A stretch of DNA of 64,000 bases from Amycolatopsis aidingensis (lineage in GTDB: Bacteria; Actinomycetota; Actinomycetes; Mycobacteriales; Pseudonocardiaceae): the NCBI RefSeq assembly GCF_018885265.1, contig NZ_CP076538.1:2578001-2642000 (forward strand), read 5' to 3'. Shown piece by piece: positions 50,598 to 60,100 of the stretch. A model generated the notes under the pieces. The model was given only the letters and a program-made list of their open reading frames with translations. It searched no databases and was not told the origin of the DNA. A program made the translations under genes and the position numbers. Each line of letters starts with the position of its first letter. The first letter of the stretch is position 1.

Positions 50598-51809
50598 GTG
50601 GGTTCTCGTTCATGGCGTTCCCGGCGTTCGTGGCCTTCCCGTCGGGGCGCGGTCATCGTGGTGTTCGCGCTGAACGGTGCCGCGTTCGGCTCGTGGGCAC
50701 CGCGCGTGCCCGCGCTCACCGAACAGGTCGGTGCCGCGCCTGGCTCACTCGGGCTCGCCCTGCTGGGCGCGAGTGCCGGCATGCTCATCGCGGCCGCGGT
50801 GACCGGCAGGCTGGTGGAAACGTTCGGCCCCAGGGTCGTGATCGCCGTGTCCACGCTGGCCGCCTCCGCCGCCTTGCCGGCGATCGGCGTCGCGGGGTCG
50901 GTACCGGCGCTGGCGACCGCGCTGTTCGGGCTCGGCGTGTCGGTCGGCGCACTCGATGTCGCGATGAACGTGGCCGGGGTCGTGGTCGAAAGGGAGACCG
51001 GCCGCAAGTCCATGCCGATCTTCCACGCCGGGTTCAGCTTCGGCGCACTGGCCGGTTCGGCGGGCGCTGCGCTGGCGGCGGCGCACGCGTGGTCGCCCGC
51101 CCGGCAGCTCGTCCTCGCCGCGCTGGCGACAGCTCTGGTGCTGGCGCTGGTCGGGGGCGCCCTGCCCGGTGCGGCACCGCGTACGACCAGCACGAGCAGG
51201 AACCGGCCGACCGGCCTCGCGCCGGTCCGCAGGGTCGCCATGTGGCTGCTGGCGGCCATCGCCCTGTGCTCGGCGGTCGCCGAAGGGGCCAGCTCGGACT
51301 GGTCGGCCCTGCTCCTGGTCACCGTGCAGCAGGTCGGCGAGGGTGCGGCGGCGCTGGCCTACTCGGCCTTCTCCCTGGCCATGGCCCTGACCCGGCTGGC
51401 TGGCGGCATGGCGCAGGCGAGATTCGGCCCCGTGCGGGTGCTCGCGGGCGGGGCGTTGTGCGCGGGCGCCGGTCTGTGTGCCGCCGCTGTGGTGCCGGTG
51501 GCCGCGGTCGCGTACCTCGGGTTCGCGCTGGCCGGCGCTGGCCTGGCCGCTTCGTTCCCGATCGCGCTGAGCCTGGCGGGAGCGGCCGGGCAGCGGGCCG
51601 ACGGCAGCGGTGGGGAACGGGAGATCGCGTTCGTCACCGCCATCGCCTACAGCGGTTTCCTCGCCGGGCCACCTGCCATCGGCGGGATCGCCGAGCTCAC
51701 CTCGCTGTCCACCTCGTTCGTCATGGTCGGCCTGGTCGCCACGGCGATCGGGCCGGCCGCCGTCATCGCCGCGCGAGCCCTGTCCAGGGAACGCGCCCCG
51801 GTGTGCTGA
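50598..51809 (+). CDS. MFS transporter
   Basis: 403 residues, GTG start after GAGGGG. About twelve hydrophobic helices, beginning VIVVFALNGAAFGSWAPRVPAL. FGSWAPRVPALTEQVGAAPG and the loop FHAGFSFGALAGSAGAALAA resemble the YbjJ/fucose-permease-like branch of the MFS. Control by the divergent LacI regulator suggests a sugar or related substrate, but drug efflux cannot be excluded from sequence. A very short N-terminal extension is rich in Arg/Ser. Confidence 0.85.
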   Translation: MGSRSWRSRRSWPSRRGAVIVVFALNGAAFGSWAPRVPALTEQVGAAPGSLGLALLGASAGMLIAAAVTGRLVETFGPRVVIAVSTLAASAALPAIGVAGSVPALATALFGLGVSVGALDVAMNVAGVVVERETGRKSMPIFHAGFSFGALAGSAGAALAAAHAWSPARQLVLAALATALVLALVGGALPGAAPRTTSTSRNRPTGLAPVRRVAMWLLAAIALCSAVAEGASSDWSALLLVTVQQVGEGAAALAYSAFSLAMALTRLAGGMAQARFGPVRVLAGGALCAGAGLCAAAVVPVAAVAYLGFALAGAGLAASFPIALSLAGAAGQRADGSGGEREIAFVTAIAYSGFLAGPPAIGGIAELTSLSTSFVMVGLVATAIGPAAVIAARALSRERAPVC

Positions 51810-51875
51810 TCGAGGCGTCGGCCATACCAGCTGCGTCCGACATTCTCGGCCGCCCGCCCTGGTGGACGGCTCGGG

Positions 51876-51902
51876 CTGTCCACAACACCCCGGTTGTCCA
51901 CA
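51876..51902 (+). promoter_or_regulatory. DnaA-box-like pair upstream of ssb-like gene
   Basis: TTGTCCACA (51894-51902), the actinobacterial DnaA-box consensus, and CTGTCCACA (51876-51884), spaced 9 bp, about 100 bp before the ssb-like start. Could allow DnaA control of the gene. Confidence 0.35.
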
Positions 51903-51999
51903 GCCCGGTGGTCCGAGTGCCCCGCCGGCCCGGGGACCTGGTGCACGCTGAACACAGGCCGCACATCGGGTCCGGCCGGGACGGAAAGGGTGAGTGACG

Positions 52000-52485
52000 A
52001 TGGCTGTTGGCGAGACCTTGGTGACGGTGGTCGGCAACGTGTGCGGTGAGGTGTCCCACCGCGTCGTCGGCAATGGCAGCGAGCTGGCCAGTTTCTGGCT
52101 GCGCAGCAACGAGCGGCGCATGGACAAGGAGAGCGGTACCTGGGTGGACGGGAGGCACTTCGCGGTGAAGGTGCTGTGCTGGCGCAAGCTGGCGGCTTCG
52201 GTGTCCGCCTCACTGTCGAAGGGCGATCCGGTGATCGTCAATGGGCGGTTGCATACCAGTCAGTGGCAGGACGCGGACGGCCAGACACGTTCGATACCCC
52301 AGCTGGAGGCGCTGGCGCTGGGGCCCAACCTACTGTGGTGTACGGCGGAGCCGAAACGCCTGCCCAGGACGGGTGCTCGCGGCGACCCGGAGATCGACAC
52401 CTGGCTGGAGACCGAGCCGGGCGGGGCGGCGGCGCTGGAGTCGGAGCCCGCACCGCCCACCGCCGGTGCCCTGCCGGTGACCTGA
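52000..52485 (+). CDS. Single-stranded DNA-binding protein (SSB-like, short paralogue)
   Basis: 161 residues from ATG 52000 (an in-frame ATG at 51994 is less likely). One OB-fold of about 110 residues: LVTVVGNVCGEVSHRVVG, SELASFWLRSNERRMDKE, WVDGRHFAVKVLCWRKLA, GDPVIVNGRLHTSQW. The C-terminal tail is acidic and Pro/Ala-rich but lacks the DDEPPF tip of the main replicative SSB, so it is probably the secondary actinobacterial type. It is followed by ettA, as in the M. tuberculosis Rv2478c-Rv2477c order. Confidence 0.9.
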   Translation: MAVGETLVTVVGNVCGEVSHRVVGNGSELASFWLRSNERRMDKESGTWVDGRHFAVKVLCWRKLAASVSASLSKGDPVIVNGRLHTSQWQDADGQTRSIPQLEALALGPNLLWCTAEPKRLPRTGARGDPEIDTWLETEPGGAAALESEPAPPTAGALPVT

Positions 52486-52560
52486 CACGAGGTACCGGTC
52501 AGCGCTGGAAAACGGTGACCGCCGTCAGACCGCGGAGCGGTCGGCTCTACGATCGCTACT

Positions 52561-54237
52561 ATGGCCGAGTTCATCTACACCATGAAAAAGGTGCGTAAGA
52601 CCATCGGGGACAAGGTCATCCTCGATGACGTCAGCACCGCCTTCTTCCCGGGCGCCAAGATCGGCGTCGTCGGGCCGAACGGTGCAGGTAAGTCCACCGT
52701 TCTCAAGATCATGGCAGGGCTCGACCAGCCGAGCAACGGAGAGGCGTTCATCCAGCCGGAGGCGACCGTCGGCATCCTGCTGCAGGAGCCGCCGCTCAAC
52801 GAGGAGAAGACGGTCCGGGGCAACGTCGAGGAGGGCCTCGGCGAGACCAAGGTGAAGCTCGATCGGTTCAACCAGATCGCCGAGCAGCTCGCCACCGACT
52901 ACAGCGACGCGCTGATGGAGGAGATGGGCAAGCTCCAGGAGGAGCTGGACCACGCCGATGCCTGGGAGCTGGACTCGCAGCTCGAACAGGCGATGGACGC
53001 TCTGCGCTGCCCGCCTGGTGACGAGCAGGTCACTCACCTTTCCGGAGGTGAGCGACGCCGGGTCGCGCTGTGCAAGCTGCTGCTGTCGAAGCCCGATCTG
53101 CTGCTGCTGGACGAGCCGACCAACCACCTGGACGCGGAGAGCGTGCTGTGGCTGGAGCAGTTCCTGGCGGACTACCCCGGTGCCGTCCTCGCCGTGACCC
53201 ACGACCGGTACTTCCTGGACAACGTGGCCCAGTGGATCATGGAGCTGGACCGTGGCCGGGTGGTCGGCTACGAGGGCAACTACTCGACCTACCTCGAGAA
53301 GAAGCGGGAGCGTCTCGAGGTGCAGGGCAAGAAGGACGCCAAGCTCGCCAAGCGGCTGAAGTCCGAGCTCGAGTGGGTGCGCTCGAACGCAAAGGCCCGG
53401 CAGACCAAGTCCCGTTCCCGGCTCGACCGGTACGAGGAGATGGCTGCCGAGGCGGAGAAGACCAAGAAGCTGGACTTCGAGGAGATCCAGATCCCGCCGG
53501 GGCCGCGGCTGGGCAACGTGGTGGTGGAGGTCGAGCACCTGCGCAAGGGGTTCGACGACAGGTTGCTCATCGACGACCTCTCCTTCAACCTGCCGCGTAA
53601 CGGCATCGTCGGGGTGATCGGCCCGAACGGCGTGGGAAAGACCACGCTGTTCAAGACGATCGTCGGGCTGGAGGAGCCGGACTCCGGAACGGTCAAGATC
53701 GGTGACACGGTCAAGCTGTCCTATGTGGACCAGAACCGGGCGGGAATCGACCCGGACAAGACCGTGTGGGAGGTCGTGTCGGACAAGCTGGACTACATCC
53801 ACGTCGGGCAGGCCGAGATGCCGTCGAGGGCCTACGTGAGCGCGTTCGGGTTCAAGGGTCCTGACCAGCAGAAGCCGGCCGGGGTGCTGTCCGGTGGGGA
53901 GCGTAACCGCCTCAATCTGGCGATGACCCTGAAGCAGGGCGGCAACCTGATCCTGCTGGACGAGCCGACCAACGACCTGGACGTGGAAACGCTCGGGTCC
54001 CTGGAGAACGCGCTGGAGCAGTTCCCCGGCTGCGCCGTGGTCATCTCGCACGACCGGTGGTTCCTTGACCGCGTCGCCACGCACATCCTCGCGTGGGAGG
54101 GCGACGACGACAATCCCGCCAAGTGGTTCTGGTTCGAGGGTAACTTCGAGGGCTACGAGCGGAATAAGATCGAGCGGCTCGGGGCCGAGGCGGCGCGTCC
54201 GCATCGGGTGACCCGTCGCAAGCTCACCCGCGACTGA
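52561..54237 (+). CDS. ettA: Energy-dependent translational throttle protein EttA (ABC-F)
   Basis: 558 residues, two ABC ATPase domains in one chain and no membrane part. Walker A GPNGAGKST and GPNGVGKTT, ABC signatures LSGGERRR and LSGGERNR, Walker B LLLLDEPTNHLD and LILLDEPTNDLD. Between them is the ABC-F linker (VQGKKDAKLAKRLKSELEWV, KARQTKSRSRLDRYEEMAAE), which contacts the ribosomal P-site tRNA in EttA. Length and linker match EttA rather than antibiotic-resistance ABC-F proteins. It acts on the ribosome in response to ADP/ATP ratio. The position between the ssb-like gene and gdh is conserved in actinobacteria. Confidence 0.96.
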   Translation: MAEFIYTMKKVRKTIGDKVILDDVSTAFFPGAKIGVVGPNGAGKSTVLKIMAGLDQPSNGEAFIQPEATVGILLQEPPLNEEKTVRGNVEEGLGETKVKLDRFNQIAEQLATDYSDALMEEMGKLQEELDHADAWELDSQLEQAMDALRCPPGDEQVTHLSGGERRRVALCKLLLSKPDLLLLDEPTNHLDAESVLWLEQFLADYPGAVLAVTHDRYFLDNVAQWIMELDRGRVVGYEGNYSTYLEKKRERLEVQGKKDAKLAKRLKSELEWVRSNAKARQTKSRSRLDRYEEMAAEAEKTKKLDFEEIQIPPGPRLGNVVVEVEHLRKGFDDRLLIDDLSFNLPRNGIVGVIGPNGVGKTTLFKTIVGLEEPDSGTVKIGDTVKLSYVDQNRAGIDPDKTVWEVVSDKLDYIHVGQAEMPSRAYVSAFGFKGPDQQKPAGVLSGGERNRLNLAMTLKQGGNLILLDEPTNDLDVETLGSLENALEQFPGCAVVISHDRWFLDRVATHILAWEGDDDNPAKWFWFEGNFEGYERNKIERLGAEAARPHRVTRRKLTRD

Positions 54238-54609
54238 CCGGGTGTCCGGGACCCGGACCCGCGGTGGCGAGTGGAGGAACGCGCGCTCGGCGGAGCCCAC
54301 GAGCGGGACGGGCGCATGACCTGTGGAGGTGACCGTCGTGACCGGAGTCCGGACCTGGTCGAGGCGAGCGCGTCGCGTGCTTCCGGAAAGTGCTGAGGGG
54401 GGTGTTCGCACCGTGCGGAGGCTGCCGACCGGTGGGACGTCCGGCGTCCCACCGGGGGCGTGCCGCGAACCGGCACCGCCCAGTCGCACGACGAGCTGAG
54501 ACGGTGTCATGACCATCAGAACGAGTGCCGAACGCGACAACCGCGCGTTTCCGACAAGATACTGAGGTACCGGTACTCCTCGTCACTGCTGAGCACGCGA
54601 GAGCCAACA
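54238..54609. other. Intergenic region with dispersed repeat
   Basis: 372 bp: dispersed repeat copy B (54266-54398), then about 210 bp that should contain the promoter of the next gene. The following frame is open from 54460, so the exact gene start is uncertain. Confidence 0.5.
54266..54398 (+). repeat. Dispersed intergenic repeat, copy B
   Basis: Partner of 26673-26808, same orientation relative to the upstream gene, about 75% identical by eye. It begins 29 bp after the ettA stop. The most conserved part is GGGCGCATGACCTG followed 18 bp later by CCGGAGTCCG. Confidence 0.65.
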
Positions 54610-56874
54610 TTGAGCGGAGTCCCCGTGGTAGCCAGCAAGTACACCAGGCCAGGCGCCGTCGCCGGTCAGCGAGCCGACGCTCGCAGCACCGCCTCCGCCA
54701 CTCGCGGGCCGGGCGCAGTGGAGCAGCTTCTCGAGCGCGCGGCGGAGCTGACCCTGCGCGCACCGGAGCTGGCGCTGATCCTTGGTGAGCGGGCAGCCGC
54801 GCTGGCGGAGGCCTCGGGGTCGAACGAGCTCTGGGTGCGAGCGGAGTGCCTGGTGGTCTCGGCCAGGGTGCGGCTCGGCGTGCGCGCTTCCACCGTGGGC
54901 CGCGCCGTGGCGGCGTTGCGCGCCGCCGAGGACAGCGGCCAGGTGACGATGGCCGCGCAACTGCGTACCGACCTCACCGTCTGTGCGCGCAGCGTCGGGG
55001 CACCGCTGATCGGGCTCGCCGCGTTGCGGCCCGCGCTGACCGCGGGCGGGTTGCACCACGCACGCAAGGCGGCGGCGCTGTGCCACCTGGTCGGCTGCCT
55101 CGGCCAACTCGGCCGCAAGCCGGAACTGGACCGGGCGTTCACCGAGGCCGACCGCCTGTGCCAGGCCGATGAGACCCTGGACGAGGACGGGAGGCTGTTG
55201 TCCAGGGCGCTGCTGCGGGTCGGTGTCTCCGCGCACCGCAGGCGACACGGTGATCTGATGGGGGCCGCCGATGCCGCCCGCACCGGTCTGGGGCTGCTGG
55301 ACGATGTCCAGGACACCGCGGCCGACGGCGGGGTGGTGCGGCCGCGCCTGGTACTCGAACTGGTCTGCGCCCTGCTTGACCGCGGTGACAGCGAACTGGC
55401 GCTGGAACTCGCTCAGCCCGTGCTGGAGACCCCGCCGCGGGCGGCGGCGGTCGGCCCGCTCGGCTGGCTCGGCCTCGCCGTGGCCACCCGGATCCACCTG
55501 CCCGAAGGTGCGGGTGGCGCGGCGACTCGCTTACTACGTGAAGCCGTGCACAGCACCGAGCAGCACGGACTGCATGCGCTGAGCGCACGGTTGTGGTTCG
55601 AACTCGCCCACGTCGAGGAGCAACTCGGCCGGGCATCGGATGCCATTCAGTGCCTGCATCGTTCCCGGGCAGCCGAACACGTGCACGGACGTGCGCGCAG
55701 GCAGGCATATGCGCTGCTCACCGGGGAGTTCGGGGCCGGAGAGCAGGCGCCCATCGATCTCGACGACCTGCTGTCCACGGCGCCCGCGCGGTGGACAGCG
55801 GTGCAGCCGCAGGTGACGCTGCCACCGGTGCAGCGGGAGCCACAGGCGCCGTCCTTGCACGTGGCCTCGCGGCCGCAGGAGACCTCGGAGCCGGTTCCGG
55901 CAGTGGTCTCGCAACCGCCGCCTGCCCGGGAGCGGGAACAGCCCGCGCGATCCTCCCGGCAACAGCCGGACACCCCGGCGGCAACCACCGGGCGCAGCAC
56001 CCGGCACGACTCGGAACACGGTTCCGTGGCGGCCCGTTCGGTGCTGGACCGGCTGGGTATCACCGCAGGAGGCGGCGCAGGCGGGCGGCGAAGGGCCGCG
56101 GACAGTTCCGAGCACTCCGCCTCGTCCACGGGCCGCGACGGTGGGGGCGGCCGCGAGGAGTTCCGCGCCGGTGCGGAGCCTGCCGCCAGGTACTCCGATC
56201 TCGGGCCGGAACGGGAGAGCCCGCGTACCCCCGTGGAGCGCACGGGCCCGAGCGGGCCGCCGGAATGGGAGGCGGTCGAGTCCGAGCGGGCCGCTGCCGA
56301 GCCTGCCGTGGCCGCCGCCGAGCCGGACACGAACGACTGGTTGCCCCGGCTGCGCCTGCCCCCCTCCCTGGCCCCGATGGACGATCTGGACTTCGGTGAC
56401 TCGGCGGCGTCCGCGGGCTCGGCGGGTCCAGCGGATTCAGCGGGCTCGGCGTACTCCTCGGCCAGCGGGGCCGGCTTCGGCAGCACGAACTTCGGTGGAT
56501 CGGACTTCGGTGACTCCGGGTTCGATGACTCGGGGTTCGGCAGTGGCGAGAGCTCGTTCGAGCGTTCCCGCGGCTCCGCCGAGTCCTTTGACTCCTACGA
56601 CTCCTACGGCAGCTCCAGCGCATACGGCGGCTACGGCTCCGACAGCTCGTATGACTCCTACGACAGGGACGCCCGCGAGACCTCCTACGACCCGGTGGTG
56701 CCCGCCGAGGAACCACCCCCGGGAGCAGGGCTGGCCGAGTTGCTCACCCGGGCACTGGCGGAACACCAGGCTGGCACGTCCAGCGCGGCAGCCCTGGTGA
56801 AACGCCTCGGGACCGGCCAGGGCGAACCCGACACCCCCCGCAGGGTCAACGGCAGGCACCGCGAGGACGGTTAG
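54610..56874 (+). CDS. Large TPR-like protein with disordered C-terminus
   Basis: About 754 residues if started at TTG 54610 (GTG 54625 is possible; the frame is open from 54460). The first ~390 residues are Ala/Leu/Arg-rich antiparallel helices of TPR character (LALILGERAAALAEASGSNE, ALLDRGDSELALELAQPVLE, WFELAHVEEQLGRASDAIQC). The rest is low complexity and probably disordered: Pro/Gln/Arg-rich, then a Ser/Gly/Asp/Phe/Tyr segment with repeats such as FGDSGFDDSGFGS and SYDSYD, ending in a short helix (LAELLTRALAEHQAG). No catalytic motif is seen. Possibly a scaffold or condensate-forming protein. It is inserted between ettA and gdh, which are adjacent in mycobacteria. Confidence 0.75.
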   Translation: MSGVPVVASKYTRPGAVAGQRADARSTASATRGPGAVEQLLERAAELTLRAPELALILGERAAALAEASGSNELWVRAECLVVSARVRLGVRASTVGRAVAALRAAEDSGQVTMAAQLRTDLTVCARSVGAPLIGLAALRPALTAGGLHHARKAAALCHLVGCLGQLGRKPELDRAFTEADRLCQADETLDEDGRLLSRALLRVGVSAHRRRHGDLMGAADAARTGLGLLDDVQDTAADGGVVRPRLVLELVCALLDRGDSELALELAQPVLETPPRAAAVGPLGWLGLAVATRIHLPEGAGGAATRLLREAVHSTEQHGLHALSARLWFELAHVEEQLGRASDAIQCLHRSRAAEHVHGRARRQAYALLTGEFGAGEQAPIDLDDLLSTAPARWTAVQPQVTLPPVQREPQAPSLHVASRPQETSEPVPAVVSQPPPAREREQPARSSRQQPDTPAATTGRSTRHDSEHGSVAARSVLDRLGITAGGGAGGRRRAADSSEHSASSTGRDGGGGREEFRAGAEPAARYSDLGPERESPRTPVERTGPSGPPEWEAVESERAAAEPAVAAAEPDTNDWLPRLRLPPSLAPMDDLDFGDSAASAGSAGPADSAGSAYSSASGAGFGSTNFGGSDFGDSGFDDSGFGSGESSFERSRGSAESFDSYDSYGSSSAYGGYGSDSSYDSYDRDARETSYDPVVPAEEPPPGAGLAELLTRALAEHQAGTSSAAALVKRLGTGQGEPDTPRRVNGRHREDG

Positions 56875-57102
56875 CGATCCAGGGCCGGAGGTAACCGCGG
56901 CCCGGCAAGCGGGCGCACCCTGGACCACACCGGGCGCGATCCAGCCACCATGTCCTGTCCGGCCCCGCTCCCGTCGGCACCAAGGTGTGTATTCGCTTGC
57001 CGTGCAAGACCATTAGGGTGATGTCGGCCCGGCCAGAAGCACGGGCCAACCGAGGTACGAACCGGCACAACGGTGTGTCATGGGAGTGGAGTGTTGCCTG
57101 AG

Positions 57103-60100
57103 ATGAGCTCGACGGGAGTGTCGACGTCACGGTCCGGAGCGGGCGTGGGGGAAGGGGGCCGGCAGCGGCCGCGTAGTCCGGAGCAGGTCCGGGACGAGCT
57201 CGTCGAGGCGGCGGCTGCCTACGCTCCGGAGATCGGTAACCTCATCCGCCTGTACTACCGGCACATTCCGGCCGAGGAGATCCTCGGCGACGAGCCGACC
57301 AACCTGGTCGGTGCCGTGCGCTCCCACCAGGAGCTGGCGCAGGACCGGGTGCAGGGACGGCCTGCCGTGCGGCTGTTCAACCCGACCGCCGCGGAGGACG
57401 GCTGGAGCCGGGAAGCGACCGTGATCCAGGTCGTCACCGACGACATGCCCTACCTGGTGGACTCCCTGGCGGCTCAGCTTTCCCGTGCTGGCCTGCACGT
57501 GCAGCGTATCGTTCACCCGATCATCGTGGTCACTCGCGAGCTCACCGGGGAGCTGCGCGCCATTCACCCGACCGCGGATGTGGCCGACCCTCCGGCCGGG
57601 TCCTCGATCGAGTCCTGGATGTACTTCGAGATCGACCTGATCACCGACTCGACCAGGGCACGGGAGCTGACCGACCGGCTGACCTCCGTGCTCGGCGACG
57701 TGCGGGAGGTCGTCGAGGACACCGAGAAGATGATCGAGGCGGCGCGCGGCATCGCAGGCACCCTGGAGAGCGAACCGCCCCCGTTGGATGAGCAGGAGGT
57801 GGACGACGGCATCCGGCTGCTGCGCTGGCTCGCCGCCGGCCACTTCACCTTCCTCGGCTACCGGTGTTACGAGCTGGTGCGCAGCGAGGAGGACGGGGAG
57901 GAACCCGCCCTGCGCGCCGTGCTGGCCTCCGGGCTCGGGGTGCTGCGCCAGGACAGCCTCGCCGCCCGCAGCCTGACCGCGGGCCCGGACACCGCGGCGG
58001 CAGCGCTGGCACCGACCCTGCTGGTGCTGACCCAGGCCAGTGCGCCGTCCACGGTGCACCGGCCGATCTACCCCTACTACGTGGGCGTCAAGACCTTCGA
58101 CGGCGAGGGCAACGTCACGGGGGAACACCGCTTCCTCGGCATGTTCACCACCACCGCCCTGCACGAGGACGTGCTGGACATCCCCGTGCTGGACCACCGC
58201 GTGCGCGAGGTCATCCACCGGGCTGGGTTCCCGATGGAGTCCTACTCGGGGCAGCGCATGCTGGAGGTGCTGCAGAACTGGCCGCGTGCGGATCTGTTCT
58301 CCGCCGATGTCGACTCGCTCTACGCCACCGCGACCGGGGCCATCACCCTCGCCGACCGGCGCAGGCTGCGGCTGTTCCTGCGCCCGGACCCCTACCGGCG
58401 GTTCTACTCCTGCCTGGTGTTCCTGCCGCGGGACCGGTACACCACCCGATCCCGCCTCGCCATGCAGGAGGTGCTGCTCGAGGAGCTGGAGGGCACCCAC
58501 CTGGAGTACGGCACCCGGGTCGGCGAGACCATGCTGGCCCAGGTGCACTTCACCGTGCACACCGATCCGGCCCGGCTGGTCGAGCCGGACACGCTGCGCA
58601 TCCAGGAACGGCTGAACGAGGCCGTGCGCAGCTGGGACGACCGGATGGTCGAGGCCATCCTCGCCGAGCGCAGGGAGCGGACCGGCGGGGCGATCGGCGT
58701 TTCCGGTGAGGAATCGGCCACCGAGCTCGGGCAGCGGTACGCCGGGCTGTTCCCGGAGGCCTATAAAGAGGACTTCAGCGCCGAGGAGGCGCTGGCCGAC
58801 CTCGGCAAGCTGGACTCCCTGACCGAGGACGCCGACCTGGCGATGTCCTTCTACGTCCCGGCCGGCGCCAAACCGGGGGAGCGCCGGTTCAAGCTGTACC
58901 TGCTCGGGGCCGGGGTGACGCTGTCGGAGCTGTTGCCGGTGCTGCAGCGGATGGGGGTAGAGGTCGTCGACCAGCGCCCCTACGAACTGGGCAGGGAGGA
59001 CGGCACCCGGTCCTGGATCTACGACTTCGGCCTGCGCATCGAGCAGCGCGTGCTGGACGAGATGACCCCGGCCGCCCAACGTGACCTGCAGCAGCGGTTC
59101 CAGGAGGCCTTCGACGCGGCCTGGCACGGCCGGTGCGAGGTGGACGGATTCAACGCGCTCGTGCTGCGCGCCGGGCTGACCTGGCGGCAGGCCGCGGTGC
59201 TGCGGGCCTACTCCCGCTACCTGCGCCAGGCAGGCACACCCTACTCGCAGGAGTACATCGAGAACGCCGTGCTCGCGCACACCGATATCGCCACCGCGCT
59301 GGTGCGGCTGTTCGAGGACCGGTTCAGCCTCGACTCCGGCGAACAGCAGCGCGAGGAACACAACGACAGCCAGGTCACCGAGATCAACGCGCTGATCGAT
59401 GCGGTCACCAGCCTCGACGAGGACCGCATCCTGCGCAGGCTGATGGCCGTGATCGAGGCGACCCTGCGCACCAACTACCGGGTCACCGACGACACGGGCA
59501 ATCCGCGGCCGTACCTGGCGCTGAAACTGGACCCGCAACGGGTGCCGGACCTGCCCGAACCCCGTCCGCAGTTCGAGATCTTCGTGTACTCGCCCCGAGT
59601 GGAGGGGGTGCACCTGCGGTTCGGTTCGGTCGCGCGGGGCGGGCTGCGCTGGTCGGACCGCAGGGAGGACTTCCGCACCGAGATCCTCGGCCTGGTCAAG
59701 GCCCAGGCGGTGAAGAACGCCGTGATCGTGCCGGTGGGCGCGAAGGGCGGCTTCGTCGTCAAACGTCCGCCGCTGCCCTCCGGCGACCCCGGACTGGACC
59801 GGGAAGCCCAGCAGCGGGAGGGCATCGCCTGCTACCGCATGTTCATCTCCGGGCTGCTGGACCTCACCGACAACCTGGTGGACGGCCGGACCGAGCCTGC
59901 GAAGGACGTGGTGCGCTACGACGGGGACGACAACTACCTCGTCGTCGCCGCGGACAAGGGCACGGCCACCTTCTCCGATATCGCCAACGAGGTTTCGGCC
60001 GGTTACGACTTCTGGCTTGGCGACGCCTTCGCCTCCGGCGGCTCGGTGGGGTATGACCACAAGGAGATGGGTATCACCGCCCGCGGTGCGTGGGAGAGCG

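Noticed and set aside
49332-51902. Replication origin
   Set aside because: Only four scattered DnaA-like boxes, no dnaA/dnaN genes and no AT-rich unwinding region.
56400-56690. CRISPR-like or tandem DNA repeat in the low-complexity region
   Set aside because: The repetition reflects Ser/Asp/Tyr-rich coding sequence in frame; units vary in length and there are no spacers. No CRISPR array was seen anywhere in the window.
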